NCBI GenBank assembly: GCA_017794925.1
Contig: CP051238.1
Coordinates: 4,575,021-4,639,020 of the forward strand
Origin: Aestuariibacter sp.
Lineage (GTDB): Bacteria; Pseudomonadota; Gammaproteobacteria; Enterobacterales; Alteromonadaceae
Length of the DNA: 64,000 bases
Direction of reading: 5' to 3'
Made by a program: the position numbers and the translations under genes
Notes under the pieces: generated by a model
Seen by the model: the letters and a program-made list of their open reading frames with translations, nothing else
Told to the model about the DNA's origin: nothing
Databases searched by the model: none
Shown: positions 32,993 through 41,875 of the stretch, in pieces
Layout: every line of letters begins with the position of its first letter
Position numbering within the stretch: the stretch's first letter is position 1

Positions 32993-35294
32993 AAACCTCT
33001 TTTTCCTTCTTTTCAGGCTCACCATTAAACAGGCTTATTGCCGCAATAAAATTAATCGTGTTTCCAATTAGAATAATACTACCAAATGCCTGAACGACAG
33101 GCATGGCGCTAAACGCCAACAGACCAAATGACAACAGACTGGTCACCGCTGACAGCAAAATAGCTTGCTGTGTGGTATCGGGTTTAGACGCCATCTCCTT
33201 AGCAAAGATGATGTAATCCATCCCCAACCCCAACACCAGGAACAACGCCATAATATGAAATACATTAATCGCCTGACCAGACATGAGCACCAGTGCCACG
33301 GCAATTAAACTGGCACAGGCGGGAATAAGTAACATGAGCACCGCCGATGCGTTGCGATACCAAAATGCCAGTAGCGAAGCGACAAGCAGATAAGCAACCA
33401 ATAACAAGGTTGCGCCAGTCTCTCGCTGAGATTTAAGGGCTTGAGTCGCATTACTTAAGGTATTTACATAGTCAATTTCAGGTACCGCTTCCGCAGCATC
33501 GGCGATCGCTTTCAAGTCACTGTTTTTTCGGATAAGCGCAAAGCTATATATCTGACCGTCCTGCTCACTCCATAAAGGCGGCAACGCTGGTATCGCCTCG
33601 GCAAGTTCGGAGAAACCAAGTACGTTTTCCTTTGCAGCAATATAGGCATTCTTAACGGGTGTAAAGGACTCTGCCGGCATCCCCAATAATGAGGAGAATG
33701 AATCCAGCGCACTGTTATTCCCATACAGCCCGGCTTGTAATGTGTAGTTGCGAGCCTGCGCTTGGGGTGAGGCCAGCCAGTCAGTGATACCGGTTATCGA
33801 TTCGCGGTTCACATCCGGGAACTGGTATAGCGCCTCAAGTGCGTCATAAACTTGTTGTGCCTTCTGACCACGGATTAACAGATACCGTCCTGGCTCGTAC
33901 ACCTGAGTGAGTGCAGCCACCGCTTGCTCCTGCTCCAGTAGCGCTGGCGACACATGGAAAAACCGCCTTGGATCATCATTCACATTCAACGAGCCGGTGA
34001 GTATATAAATCAGGCTCAATACAGCCAGCACTACACCGGATGACATAAGCACGCGAGGCTTTCGGGCAAACACGCGCTGACAACCGTGAATAAATGATTT
34101 CAGCATAGCTTGCCGGGCTTCTAGTGGGCGTCGAACGACAAAGGGGCCTAAAATCATCACGCTCAGCCAGGCCATCGCAAGACCGGAACAGGAGAATAAG
34201 GCGACTTTATTCAGAATTAACAGATCGGTCAGACTAAGCGCACCGTAACCCACCAATGACGTAATTACACTGAGTAACATTGCGCGGAATAACCGTCCAT
34301 CGCTCGACGTCTGTGCAACCTCCGGAGCGTTTTTGTCTGCCAGAAAGTGGTAAAAATAGTGCAGCGAATAATCCACCACTATCCCAATAAGACTGGCGCC
34401 GAAGACAATGGTTAATACGTGAACTGAGCCAAATACCCATACGCTGGTAAGTACGCCAAACCCGACGCCTGCTGCGATAGAGCTAAACGCCAGTAGTAGC
34501 GGTAATAATGAACGAAAAACCAGTAGCATTAACAAAAGTACGCCAGCCATGGAGCCAATGGCGATTAGCTGTATATCTGCTTTTGCGGACTGCGCTGAAT
34601 CTACAGCAAAAAAGAACATCCCCGAATGGAGAATATTCACATCATATGCCTGACTTACCGTCCGTTCCGCTGCATTTATCTGTTCAAACAGGCTATTCTG
34701 CTCAGCCATGCCTTTGGGAAAGTCATTGAATACAATTGAAAATGAGACAACGGGGTTGCTTTCATTATTCGCGAGATCAGATATATCTGTACTACCTGAC
34801 TTGTCAATCAGGTAGTCCGAAAACCACCCTAAGGGATCCTCTTCAAAAGGAATAAGCCGGACACCATCACCCAACTGATACAAATTCCGCAGAGCCATCT
34901 CCGCTATTTGCGTTTCGCTTTTGTTTACCAGGTTATCCCGTTGTGCTTCCGTTAAAAAGTTGAAGCGATATGGTGTAATAACAGGCAGGAAGTCTTGCAG
35001 TACACTATCGTTGTTCACCACCATCAGGCCGGGTAACGTACTCAGTGACTGTTGCAGCGAATCAGCCGCCGTATCTGTTTCGAGCTTGTCTTCTCCGGTT
35101 ACAACAATGACAAATCGCCGACTCACGTCTTTGGTCAGGTTGTCCAGCGCTTGTTGAAGTCCGGGATCGTTTACTTTCTCGGGGTTTAAATCATTCAGAT
35201 TCGTGTCGACCTGAATAGCCTGAGGATTAAGAATGGCGAACACAACACCGGCAAGCACGGTAAAAACAAAACACAGGCGCAGATAAAATGACAT
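32985..35294 (-). CDS. MMPL-type lipid exporter of the aryl-polyene cluster
   Basis: A 769-residue RND-superfamily membrane protein with twelve segments in two halves, each with a large periplasmic loop: one N-terminal segment, a loop of about 200 residues, five segments (IQLIAIGSMAGVLLLMLLVF, AAGVGFGVLTSVWVFG, VVDYSLHYFYHFL), then the same plan repeated (FHIMALFLVLGLGMDYIIFAKEM). The Asp in VVDYSLHY and in GMDYIIF are typical proton-relay positions. Such MMPL proteins export lipid-linked products and are standard in APE and xanthomonadin clusters (COG4258). It starts 9 bases after the LolA-like gene. Confidence 0.93.
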   Translation of the reverse strand: MSFYLRLCFVFTVLAGVVFAILNPQAIQVDTNLNDLNPEKVNDPGLQQALDNLTKDVSRRFVIVVTGEDKLETDTAADSLQQSLSTLPGLMVVNNDSVLQDFLPVITPYRFNFLTEAQRDNLVNKSETQIAEMALRNLYQLGDGVRLIPFEEDPLGWFSDYLIDKSGSTDISDLANNESNPVVSFSIVFNDFPKGMAEQNSLFEQINAAERTVSQAYDVNILHSGMFFFAVDSAQSAKADIQLIAIGSMAGVLLLMLLVFRSLLPLLLAFSSIAAGVGFGVLTSVWVFGSVHVLTIVFGASLIGIVVDYSLHYFYHFLADKNAPEVAQTSSDGRLFRAMLLSVITSLVGYGALSLTDLLILNKVALFSCSGLAMAWLSVMILGPFVVRRPLEARQAMLKSFIHGCQRVFARKPRVLMSSGVVLAVLSLIYILTGSLNVNDDPRRFFHVSPALLEQEQAVAALTQVYEPGRYLLIRGQKAQQVYDALEALYQFPDVNRESITGITDWLASPQAQARNYTLQAGLYGNNSALDSFSSLLGMPAESFTPVKNAYIAAKENVLGFSELAEAIPALPPLWSEQDGQIYSFALIRKNSDLKAIADAAEAVPEIDYVNTLSNATQALKSQRETGATLLLVAYLLVASLLAFWYRNASAVLMLLIPACASLIAVALVLMSGQAINVFHIMALFLVLGLGMDYIIFAKEMASKPDTTQQAILLSAVTSLLSFGLLAFSAMPVVQAFGSIILIGNTINFIAAISLFNGEPEKKEKEVYV

Positions 35295-35303
35295 GATTAT
35301 TAA

Positions 35304-36005
35304 TCAGAAAGCGCTATAACGTGATGGCGAGCGCAACACCTGGCACCAATCTGTTTTATCGGCGTAAAGTCCGGTACATTGATCATAGGCGCTTCGCTTC
35401 CCTTCAATATCATATTGTTGAACCTGGTCGATCACAACGTTGGTATCCTGCCCAGTAGCATCTGTTACGGTAATATTCAGGACCGCTGATGCTGTATCCT
35501 CAACGGATTTAGTAATCCGGATTGCCTGTAGTCCTTTTTGCATCATTTCATTTTCAGGCAGCAGCAATACGCTTCCAGCAGCTTCCTCTGTGATAGCAAA
35601 CTCTTCGGTAAAGTACCCGGTTTCGCCCTTCAGCAATCGGACAATAATATTCGACATCACATACCGTGCTACACCACTGAGCGGCGTCAGTGTTCCGTCG
35701 TCCTGAGCCCGAAAGTTATTAGTACTGTTTACGTACAATATGGCTTCACTAAACGGACTAGCGGTATGCCAGACAAGCCCGAGATCACAGGAAAAGTAAA
35801 AGTCACCCGTCGAGTTTAGCGGTACAGGGAGTCCTTGTACTGTTTTTCGCTGTTTGAACTCACCCGAAAAATGACAGCCTGAGGGAAATATTGACGAGAG
35901 TAACGTATCTTCTGCAGAACTTGCTTGCTCAGCCTTTGCCAGCGAAGTGCCCGCAACCGCAGAAATCAGGGCCAGAATAAGCCCTTTCAGATACCGCACA
36001 TTCAT
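35304..36005 (-). CDS. LolA-like outer-membrane carrier of the aryl-polyene cluster
   Basis: A 233-residue periplasmic protein with a signal peptide (YLKGLILALISAVAGTSLAKA) and a LolA/LolB-like beta fold (GEFKQRKTVQGLPVPLNSTGDFYFSCDLGLVWHTASPFSEAILY). LolA folds cradle lipid tails; in APE clusters such proteins are thought to carry the lipid-linked pigment from the exporter to the outer membrane. It overlaps the preceding thioesterase gene by 4 bases (ATGA) and is followed by the MMPL exporter gene, consistent with a joint role. Confidence 0.88.
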   Translation of the reverse strand: MNVRYLKGLILALISAVAGTSLAKAEQASSAEDTLLSSIFPSGCHFSGEFKQRKTVQGLPVPLNSTGDFYFSCDLGLVWHTASPFSEAILYVNSTNNFRAQDDGTLTPLSGVARYVMSNIIVRLLKGETGYFTEEFAITEEAAGSVLLLPENEMMQKGLQAIRITKSVEDTASAVLNITVTDATGQDTNVVIDQVQQYDIEGKRSAYDQCTGLYADKTDWCQVLRSPSRYSAF

Positions 36006-36418
36006 TCGTTACCTATCCATCCTTTGACGGCATCAATCAGAAACGCGGGCGATTCATAGTAGGTCACTTTCTCTGGCATTTTTACCGCAAACTGGGTCGT
36101 TTTCGCCTTCGTAAAAATCTCCCCTGACTCCCTGTCTTTGATTACATAGCTGATCTTCAATCGGTTTTCCCACTCCGTCAACCACGACTCCACCACGACT
36201 TTTTGCTCAAAAACCAGTGGCTGAATGTACTTCACCTGAATATCCACGATTGGGAAAAAGAAACCCTGCTCCTCCATTACACTGTAAGGGCAACCAATTT
36301 CTGCCAACAGTGCGCAGCGGGCCATTTCCATATATTTCGGATAATTGCCATGCCACACCACGCGATACGCATCGACATCAAAAAAGGGAATGTCGATATT
36401 CAGGTAATTCTTTTTCAT
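36002..36418 (-). CDS. 4HBT-type acyl thioesterase of the aryl-polyene cluster
   Basis: A 138-residue hotdog thioesterase. The active-site region FFDVDAYRVVWHGNYPKYMEMAR carries the Asp and His-Gly-Asn typical of 4-hydroxybenzoyl-CoA thioesterase and YbgC relatives. It would release polyenyl or aromatic acyl chains from carrier or CoA. Its role in APE synthesis is not fully clear; it may act as editing or chain-release enzyme. It starts five bases after the carrier-protein gene and overlaps the LolA-like gene by four bases. Confidence 0.9.
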   Translation of the reverse strand: MKKNYLNIDIPFFDVDAYRVVWHGNYPKYMEMARCALLAEIGCPYSVMEEQGFFFPIVDIQVKYIQPLVFEQKVVVESWLTEWENRLKISYVIKDRESGEIFTKAKTTQFAVKMPEKVTYYESPAFLIDAVKGWIGNE

Positions 36419-36423
36419 TGGAG

Positions 36424-36678
36424 TCAGGCTTTTGCAGAGAGTTCAGCAAATACGTCAACAACGTCCTGAATGGTTCTCACTTGTTTAAACTGAGAAGGAG
36501 AAATGTCGACATTAATGGTCTTTTTCAGATCAACCAGCATATCAACAGCATCGATACTGTCTATATCCAGATCTTCACTAAGCCGGGCCTCAGGCACGAT
36601 ATCCGCAGGCTCCAATTCAAACAGATCAACCAGAATGTCCCTGACTTGCGTGAATATTTCTTGTTTTTCAGCATTCAT
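36424..36678 (-). CDS. acyl carrier protein (first of two)
   Basis: An 84-residue carrier protein with the phosphopantetheine site S41 in DLDIDSIDAVDML and the usual four-helix layout. It holds the growing aryl-polyene or its aromatic starter as a thioester after activation by the PPTase at 48567. The second carrier (48220) is the other ACP of the cluster; E. coli has the same pair, ApeE and ApeF, one loaded by the AMP-ligase. Which of the two here receives the starter cannot be told from sequence. Confidence 0.94.
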   Translation of the reverse strand: MNAEKQEIFTQVRDILVDLFELEPADIVPEARLSEDLDIDSIDAVDMLVDLKKTINVDISPSQFKQVRTIQDVVDVFAELSAKA

Positions 36679-36688
36679 ATTAATTCCC

Positions 36689-37537
36689 TCAATGTGTATT
36701 CAGCTGTTCCGGCATAGCCGGCTTACTTGTTGATAGCTGCTTATTATAATAATTTTCCAAAAACGCAGTCAGGTGTCGGTACTGCTTAGGACGTGGTAAT
36801 GATCTGTCTATACAGTTATCCAGTTCCAGCAATTCACCTGAACGCAATGTAAAAGCAGGGCCGCCCTCCGGGATATCATACCACTTATCGCCTTTCTTTA
36901 ACGCGCGAGGAAAGCATTCAATCATCACCGGCATAATAGGCGCATCGACTGCCACTGCCATATTCGCTGCTCCGCGCTTAAACCGCAATACATTATCGTC
37001 TTTTGTGCGGGTTCCCTCGGGGAAGATGAGAATATTCTCCCCCGCTTCCAGCTTGGCAGCCGCCATCGGCAAAATCAGTTCTGAATTATTGGGAATAAAA
37101 CCAGCCTGACGAACAACGGCGCCGGTAAAAAAGTTATCCCAGATAGCCCCTTTTACAAAGCAGCACATTTGCTCATTCACCGCCAGTAATAGCACGACAT
37201 CAATCAATGAGGGATGGTTAGCGACGACAATATGGCCAGGCTTTGCAGAGTGCATTGAATCAACATCAAACTCATACCGGATCAGTCGAAAAAAGCGCAT
37301 GATGCGAATAAAGCAAAGACACCCTTTGTGAATACACCAGCGGATCATGCGTTGCTTTTTGGGCGGTGAGATAAAGGTAACCACGCTCATCAGGCGGAAA
37401 AATATCCCCACTACCAGAGCGCCAAGGCCAAACAAGGTATAACTTACACCAGCAAACAGAATCTGCCTGATTTTAAGCAATTTAGAAGACATTAACGCTG
37501 TCCTCCCAACCTGCTTTTTATCCGTGTTATCAGGCAC
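36689..37537 (-). CDS. 1-acylglycerol-3-phosphate-type acyltransferase of the aryl-polyene cluster
   Basis: A 282-residue membrane acyltransferase of the PlsC type. Two N-terminal membrane segments (SYTLFGLGALVVGIFFRLMSVV) precede the catalytic motif NHPSLID (His-x4-Asp) and the substrate motif FPEGTRTK. It should transfer the polyene or fatty acyl chain to a lipid head during assembly of the membrane-anchored APE. The start is GTG 37537, overlapping the chorismatase stop by 8 bases, hence coupled. An in-frame ATG at 37489 is an alternative. Confidence 0.88.
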   Translation of the reverse strand: MPDNTDKKQVGRTALMSSKLLKIRQILFAGVSYTLFGLGALVVGIFFRLMSVVTFISPPKKQRMIRWCIHKGCLCFIRIMRFFRLIRYEFDVDSMHSAKPGHIVVANHPSLIDVVLLLAVNEQMCCFVKGAIWDNFFTGAVVRQAGFIPNNSELILPMAAAKLEAGENILIFPEGTRTKDDNVLRFKRGAANMAVAVDAPIMPVMIECFPRALKKGDKWYDIPEGGPAFTLRSGELLELDNCIDRSLPRPKQYRHLTAFLENYYNKQLSTSKPAMPEQLNTH

Positions 37538-38513
37538 AAAAACATTCTATTTCTACCAACAGTTCTTTTCGACACACATCGGCCAGCGTATACACCGCCT
37601 CTACCTGCGGGTAATGTGTATCAAGCCAGTTCCTGACATAGCTAACGTCCTTTTCGTGACGAATATACACCTTAAACGTGCTGAGTTTCCGCCCCTCTGG
37701 ATTCGCATTTTCAAGCAGGTGATGAATGTTAGTCATGGTGACTTCAAGCTGCTTTTCTATATCGCCTTCACCCAGTGTTTGGTGGCCGGTAATACTGGCG
37801 GTACCAGAGATAAATAAATAATCTGACGCATTCAGGCTAAGCGCGGTCGCTCTGGCAAATGACGGACTGGAAACCCCGTACTGACGGGGATATTCATAGG
37901 CGTTTACCTGACGATAGTTATTAAAATGACTAGGCTTAACCCGGCTGGCAAACACGTAAAACACGGCGCCGTCAGTGTGATGCCCCAGCGCTGACGCAGA
38001 CGGAAAGGCTTCTGGAGAAATGCCCTTGGACTCAAAGGCTTTCAGTCGACCTGTGCAGAATTTTTTATACAACTCATCGTCACCCTCGCCTTCATTGATT
38101 GCGGGCAGGTAATTCCAGAATCGAAATGGATGCACAAACCCTTGATCATTGAGCACATCCAACACGGCTTCATAAGCAAGCCGGGTGTTTTGTTCTATGT
38201 GTTCACATTCATCTTTGCTTAACCAGTGTGCCACACAAATCATGCTCTCAGTGGCAGACCAGTAACATTGCCCGGTCTGTCCCCGCGTTACTTTTTCGTT
38301 CACGGTCCACACTTCGTTTACCCGATCAGCATCCACACTTTTAAGCCCCCCGGCAATGATACCATTACCGAACGGCTCACACTGGCTCACAAGGGGAATC
38401 ACCACTAACGTATCGTCGCGGGCCAATAGTTCATCTGAAGACGTGGTACTAAAATGCTGTTTTAACATGTGAAAACTGGAATAGGTTTGTTTATAAAGGA
38501 ATGAAGAAGCCAT
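37530..38513 (-). CDS. XanB2/FkbO-type chorismatase making the hydroxybenzoate starter
   Basis: A 327-residue enzyme of the chorismatase/pteridine-dependent-dioxygenase-like family. The C-terminal RidA-like half carries the family marks: LFISGTASITGHQTLGEGD, QLEVTMTNIHHLL, and before it HHTDGAVFYVFASRVKP, EYPRQYGVSSPSFARA. In Xanthomonas XanB2 turns chorismate into 3- and 4-hydroxybenzoate, the former being the starter of the pigment xanthomonadin; FkbO and Hyg5 make other products. The E. coli APE cluster has no such gene. The start is uncertain: ATG 38513 gives the usual length, 38468 or the TTG at 38606 are possible. It is the first gene of the block ending at 31409, behind the shared palindrome at 38628. 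Confidence 0.88.
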   Translation of the reverse strand: MASSFLYKQTYSSFHMLKQHFSTTSSDELLARDDTLVVIPLVSQCEPFGNGIIAGGLKSVDADRVNEVWTVNEKVTRGQTGQCYWSATESMICVAHWLSKDECEHIEQNTRLAYEAVLDVLNDQGFVHPFRFWNYLPAINEGEGDDELYKKFCTGRLKAFESKGISPEAFPSASALGHHTDGAVFYVFASRVKPSHFNNYRQVNAYEYPRQYGVSSPSFARATALSLNASDYLFISGTASITGHQTLGEGDIEKQLEVTMTNIHHLLENANPEGRKLSTFKVYIRHEKDVSYVRNWLDTHYPQVEAVYTLADVCRKELLVEIECFCA

Positions 38514-38571
38514 TAAGTAGCATAAACACCATGTAAAATTGATCACTACACGTGCCTGCCAGGCATTACTT

Positions 38572-38615
38572 ACACTAATTTCGGGAAGGATCATTCCATG
38601 ACACAAAATTAGTGT
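38572..38615. repeat. 10-bp inverted repeat upstream of the chorismatase
   Basis: Arms ACACTAATTT and AAATTAGTGT around 24 bases. It lies in the promoter region of the chorismatase operon, next to the 12-bp palindrome. The arms resemble halves of that palindrome (TTAGTG-TTTA), so it may be another binding site or a transcript hairpin. Confidence 0.55.
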
Positions 38616-38627
38616 TTACCAGAACGG

Positions 38628-38639
38628 TAGTTTAAACTA
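38628..38639. promoter_or_regulatory. palindrome TAGTTTAAACTA, probable operator (first copy)
   Basis: A perfect 12-bp palindrome in the divergent promoter between the chorismatase operon (minus) and the AMP-ligase gene (plus). The identical palindrome stands at 48528-48539 in the other divergent promoter of the same cluster, strong evidence of a common regulator. No regulator gene is in the cluster. Confidence 0.75.
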
Positions 38640-38709
38640 GCGAAAATCTAAAATAAAGCGAATGAATTCACCGTTTGAGCGGCTCGTTAACATTTGTGAA
38701 CACCTGTGA

Positions 38710-40095
38710 ATGACAACCTCAATGCCTACAACTTTTCCTCTTATTTCCCGGGAAGCTTCTGACGCCCTTGCCTTCCTGACACAACCTATTGATCAAATTG
38801 GTCTTCCCCAAGGCGTGGTAACCGCTGACGTGTTTATCACCCATGTTAAACAGATTACAGAAGCACTTCCTGAGCACAGTCACACGATTAATTTGTGTGA
38901 AAACCGCTATCTGTTTTTAGTCGGACTATGTGCAGCGGCAGTAAACAGGACAACAACGCTGCTGCCACCTAATAAGAATATTGCTACTCAGGAACAGTTG
39001 CACAGTGATTATAGCAATTGCCTGATTATCCATGATGGCGGCGAGGTCAGTGAAAAGATCCCTGGATTCAATGTACTGTCGGTTGAGATTAACGGCAAAA
39101 ACAAGGGTGATTTTGACGTACCTGAAGTAGAAGACGACTTTTTGGCTTGTATTAGCTTTACCTCAGGCTCAACAGGTAAGTCAAAACCTAACTTAAAATA
39201 CTGGCGAACACTACATCGTAGCAGCTTGATCAACTATACCTTCATGATCCCAAATTGTGACCAAACGCTTTATCAGCTTGCCACAATGCCAGCACAACAT
39301 ATGTGGGGACTGGAAACGTCGGCGCTGCTGCCGCTGTTTAGTAACGTCTGTATGAGCGATGCTAAGCCCCTGTTCCCACAAGATATCATTGATACGTTTG
39401 CCCAATTGCCCTCACCTAAGCAGTTGGTGTCGACGCCAGTGCATCTCAGAGCCTTGTGTGCCGACATGACCCAACCGGTGTCTGCGCATTCCGTGCTTTG
39501 TGCTACGTCGCCGCTCACTGTCGAATTGGCTCAGGACATCGAACGTCAGTTTAATGCGCCACTGCGCGAGGTGTACGGTTGTAGTGAGGTCGGCTCTATG
39601 GCTGTCAGACGCTCGGCGCAAGAACAAGCTTGGCGAAAATTTGACGGAATAGACTTTATTCAGGACGGAGAAACCACTATTGCCAGTGCTGAACACTTAC
39701 CAGGCCCAACAGTGTTGCAGGACTTTATTGAATTTAAGGGTGAAAACCGGTTTGTGTTAGCGGGCCGGGCAACAGACCTGATTAAAATTGCGGGCAAGCG
39801 CGGTTCATTGTTCGATATCAATCAAACCCTGTTAACCTTTAAAGGCCTTCAGGATGGTATCGTTATTCAGCCAGAATCTTCAGGTTTGGTTACCCGCCTG
39901 GTCGCCATAGTTTCGCTTAAGCCCGACACAGAAAAAGCCGACTTAGTGCGCTATCTGCAGGCTAAACTCGACAGTGCCTTTGTGCCAAGACCCATTTATG
40001 TTGTCGACACCCTACCCAGAGAGCCCAATGGCAAGTTATTGAAAAAAAATATCGAAGCACTGCATGCTTCTCTTAAAAAGAAACGCAGTCAGTAA
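38710..40095 (+). CDS. AMP-ligase (acyl-ACP synthetase) for the aromatic starter
   Basis: A 461-residue adenylating enzyme of the ANL superfamily. It keeps the phosphate loop SFTSGSTGKSKP, YGCSEVGSMAVRR (A5), the hinge region AGRATDLIKIAGKRGS and the catalytic Lys in PNGKLLKK. At 461 residues it is short, as in the APE AMP-ligases (ApeH type). It should activate the hydroxybenzoate made by the chorismatase and load it on a carrier protein. It is the only plus-strand synthesis gene, transcribed from the divergent promoter with the palindrome, and ends at a terminator shared with the next gene. Confidence 0.91.
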   Translation: MTTSMPTTFPLISREASDALAFLTQPIDQIGLPQGVVTADVFITHVKQITEALPEHSHTINLCENRYLFLVGLCAAAVNRTTTLLPPNKNIATQEQLHSDYSNCLIIHDGGEVSEKIPGFNVLSVEINGKNKGDFDVPEVEDDFLACISFTSGSTGKSKPNLKYWRTLHRSSLINYTFMIPNCDQTLYQLATMPAQHMWGLETSALLPLFSNVCMSDAKPLFPQDIIDTFAQLPSPKQLVSTPVHLRALCADMTQPVSAHSVLCATSPLTVELAQDIERQFNAPLREVYGCSEVGSMAVRRSAQEQAWRKFDGIDFIQDGETTIASAEHLPGPTVLQDFIEFKGENRFVLAGRATDLIKIAGKRGSLFDINQTLLTFKGLQDGIVIQPESSGLVTRLVAIVSLKPDTEKADLVRYLQAKLDSAFVPRPIYVVDTLPREPNGKLLKKNIEALHASLKKKRSQ

Positions 40096-40100
40096 GAATA

Positions 40101-40135
40101 AAAAAAGCGCCTCTTCAACAGAAGGACGCTTTTTT
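40101..40135. terminator. bidirectional terminator inside the aryl-polyene cluster
   Basis: Arms AAAAAAGCG/CGCTTTTTT with an inner CTTC/GAAG pairing. It lies between the convergent AMP-ligase gene and the ketosynthase gene at 40174. Confidence 0.85.
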
Positions 40136-40173
40136 CGATAATCCGTTTTCGCGCTATCAATGAGCGCTTAGCG

Positions 40174-41406
40174 TTAAATGCGTTTAATAATTAATGACGT
40201 ATTAATTCCGCCGAAAGCCAGATTATTGCTCATAAAGCAGTCTGTAACGAGTTCTCTGCACTCATGCTGAATATAATCCAGCGGCGCGCATTCCGGATCC
40301 ACATTATCGAGATTCAGCGTTGGCGCAAACCAGTTCTCTTTCATCATGTTGATCGTTGCCCACACCTCGAAGGAACCACACGCCCCCAGCGTATGGCCGG
40401 TATAGCTCTTCAATGAACTAATGGGTTTGGCGCCCACAACCTGATAGGTTGCATGGCTTTCAACAATGTCACCGTGCTGAGTCGCGGTACCATGAGCAGA
40501 CACATAGCCTATATCATCAGGGCTCACGCCGGCATCCTTCATGGCATTGGTCATGACCCGCTGTACCGTTTCCGGATTGGGTTTCACAAGATAAGCCCCG
40601 TCTGTATTCGTTGCATACCCGGTTACTTCTGCCAGAATATTGGCCCCACGTGCTTTGGCGTGATCGTATGATTCTAAGATCAGCGTGCATGCGCCCTCGC
40701 CCAGCACCAGGCCGTCACGATCCCTGTCATAAGGACGAGGCGTCGCCTCTGGCGTGTCATTTTTTGTGCTTGCCGCAAACAGGGTATCAAACACCGCGGC
40801 TTGGGAAGGACATAGTTCTTCTGCACCTCCCGCAATCATGACATCCTGCTGGCCATATCGAATCGCTTCATAAGCGTATCCAATCGCCTGGCTTCCCGCC
40901 GTACACGCACTGGATGTCGTATACATTCGCCCTTGCGTACCAAAATACACACTGATATTCACAGCCGCAGTGTGATTCATCATTCGCAGATAAGTGCTGC
41001 TGTTGATACGCGAAGTCGAAAAGTTTTCCAGCATTGGCGCAAATTCCAGTGCGGCTTCACTGCTGCCGGTCGCAGAACCGTACGCCACGCCCGTTGCGGC
41101 AGAGCGAACAACCGGATCATTCGTCAGCCCTGCATCGGCCAGCGCTCGTTCGGTTGCCAGCACGCCTAACTGTGCAACCCGGCCCATACTGCGCTTTTTC
41201 TTTTTCGTAAAATGATCAGGCAAGGCGAAGTCGTGTATCGGCGCCGCCAGATAGGTGCCCAACCCCTGGTATTTCGGCCAGTCTTCCATATAGCAAACAG
41301 CAGACTTCATGGACTGCAGCGCTGACTTTACTTGAGACCAGTCATCACCCAGCGCAGAGACTACGCCGGCACCAGTTATTACTACTCGTCGGGTATTAAT
41401 ATTCAA
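40174..41406 (-). CDS. beta-ketoacyl-ACP synthase (FabF-type) of the aryl-polyene cluster
   Basis: A 410-residue ketosynthase of full length. The nucleophile is C168 in TSSACTAGS, and the two catalytic His are in SAHGTATQHGD and YTGHTLGACG. It should condense malonyl-ACP with the growing aryl-polyene. I chose TTG 41406 because AAGGAAG stands six bases upstream and it leaves a 14-base gap from the dehydratase gene; the longer frame (41466) would overlap that gene by 46 bases. It is the last gene of the block that begins with the ACP at 48220. The second ketosynthase is at 46978. Confidence 0.93.
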   Translation of the reverse strand: MNINTRRVVITGAGVVSALGDDWSQVKSALQSMKSAVCYMEDWPKYQGLGTYLAAPIHDFALPDHFTKKKKRSMGRVAQLGVLATERALADAGLTNDPVVRSAATGVAYGSATGSSEAALEFAPMLENFSTSRINSSTYLRMMNHTAAVNISVYFGTQGRMYTTSSACTAGSQAIGYAYEAIRYGQQDVMIAGGAEELCPSQAAVFDTLFAASTKNDTPEATPRPYDRDRDGLVLGEGACTLILESYDHAKARGANILAEVTGYATNTDGAYLVKPNPETVQRVMTNAMKDAGVSPDDIGYVSAHGTATQHGDIVESHATYQVVGAKPISSLKSYTGHTLGACGSFEVWATINMMKENWFAPTLNLDNVDPECAPLDYIQHECRELVTDCFMSNNLAFGGINTSLIIKRI

Positions 41407-41420
41407 ACTACTTCCTTTTG

Positions 41421-41873
41421 TTAGACCGGCCGGCGGAATACCGACAAACTGGCTGTAGCCAGGCACAGAGTATCACTGCCGTCTTTTGGCTCATTTTCGA
41501 TGAAGCAGTCGAAGGTTGCAAGACCGTCGCCAACTAACGCCTTTTCTTCACAGCGAACGGTATAAGTTCCGGGCACAAAATAATCGCAGTGTGCTTTAAA
41601 CGCTCTGGTACCCAGTAAGAAACCCAGGTGTGGTCCAACTTTACCTAATTCCAGTTGATAACCCGCAATCAGCGCCGCGGTTTGTCCCATATATTCAAGC
41701 CCAATCCAGGCCGGTACGCCTTTGCCCTCTTCGAAAAACGGGCTTATTTCATCGACAATCACGCTCGACGATGACGAAGTCTCATCAACACTCAGTACTT
41801 TGTTGATGAGTAGCATAGGTGGCCGGTGTGGAATTAATTCAAAAAGCCGGCTGTCGAAGCGGGTTTCCTGCAA
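41421..41873 (-). CDS. hotdog 3-hydroxyacyl-ACP dehydratase (ApeP-like)
   Basis: A 150-residue single-hotdog dehydratase of the COG4706 type: LFELIPHRPPMLLINKVLSVDE with the family His, then GVPAWIGLEYMGQTAALIAGYQLEL. It should remove water from the 3-hydroxy intermediate made by the ketoreductase. The cluster has a second dehydratase (43626), as in E. coli, where ApeI and ApeP act on the same chains. Three bases separate it from the acyltransferase gene upstream. Confidence 0.9.
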   Translation of the reverse strand: MQETRFDSRLFELIPHRPPMLLINKVLSVDETSSSSSVIVDEISPFFEEGKGVPAWIGLEYMGQTAALIAGYQLELGKVGPHLGFLLGTRAFKAHCDYFVPGTYTVRCEEKALVGDGLATFDCFIENEPKDGSDTLCLATASLSVFRRPV

Positions 41874-41875
41874 AG

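Noticed and set aside
36217..36717. 166-codon ORF antisense to thioesterase and ACP genes
   Set aside because: Both genes on the opposite strand are certain, and this frame shows no family features.
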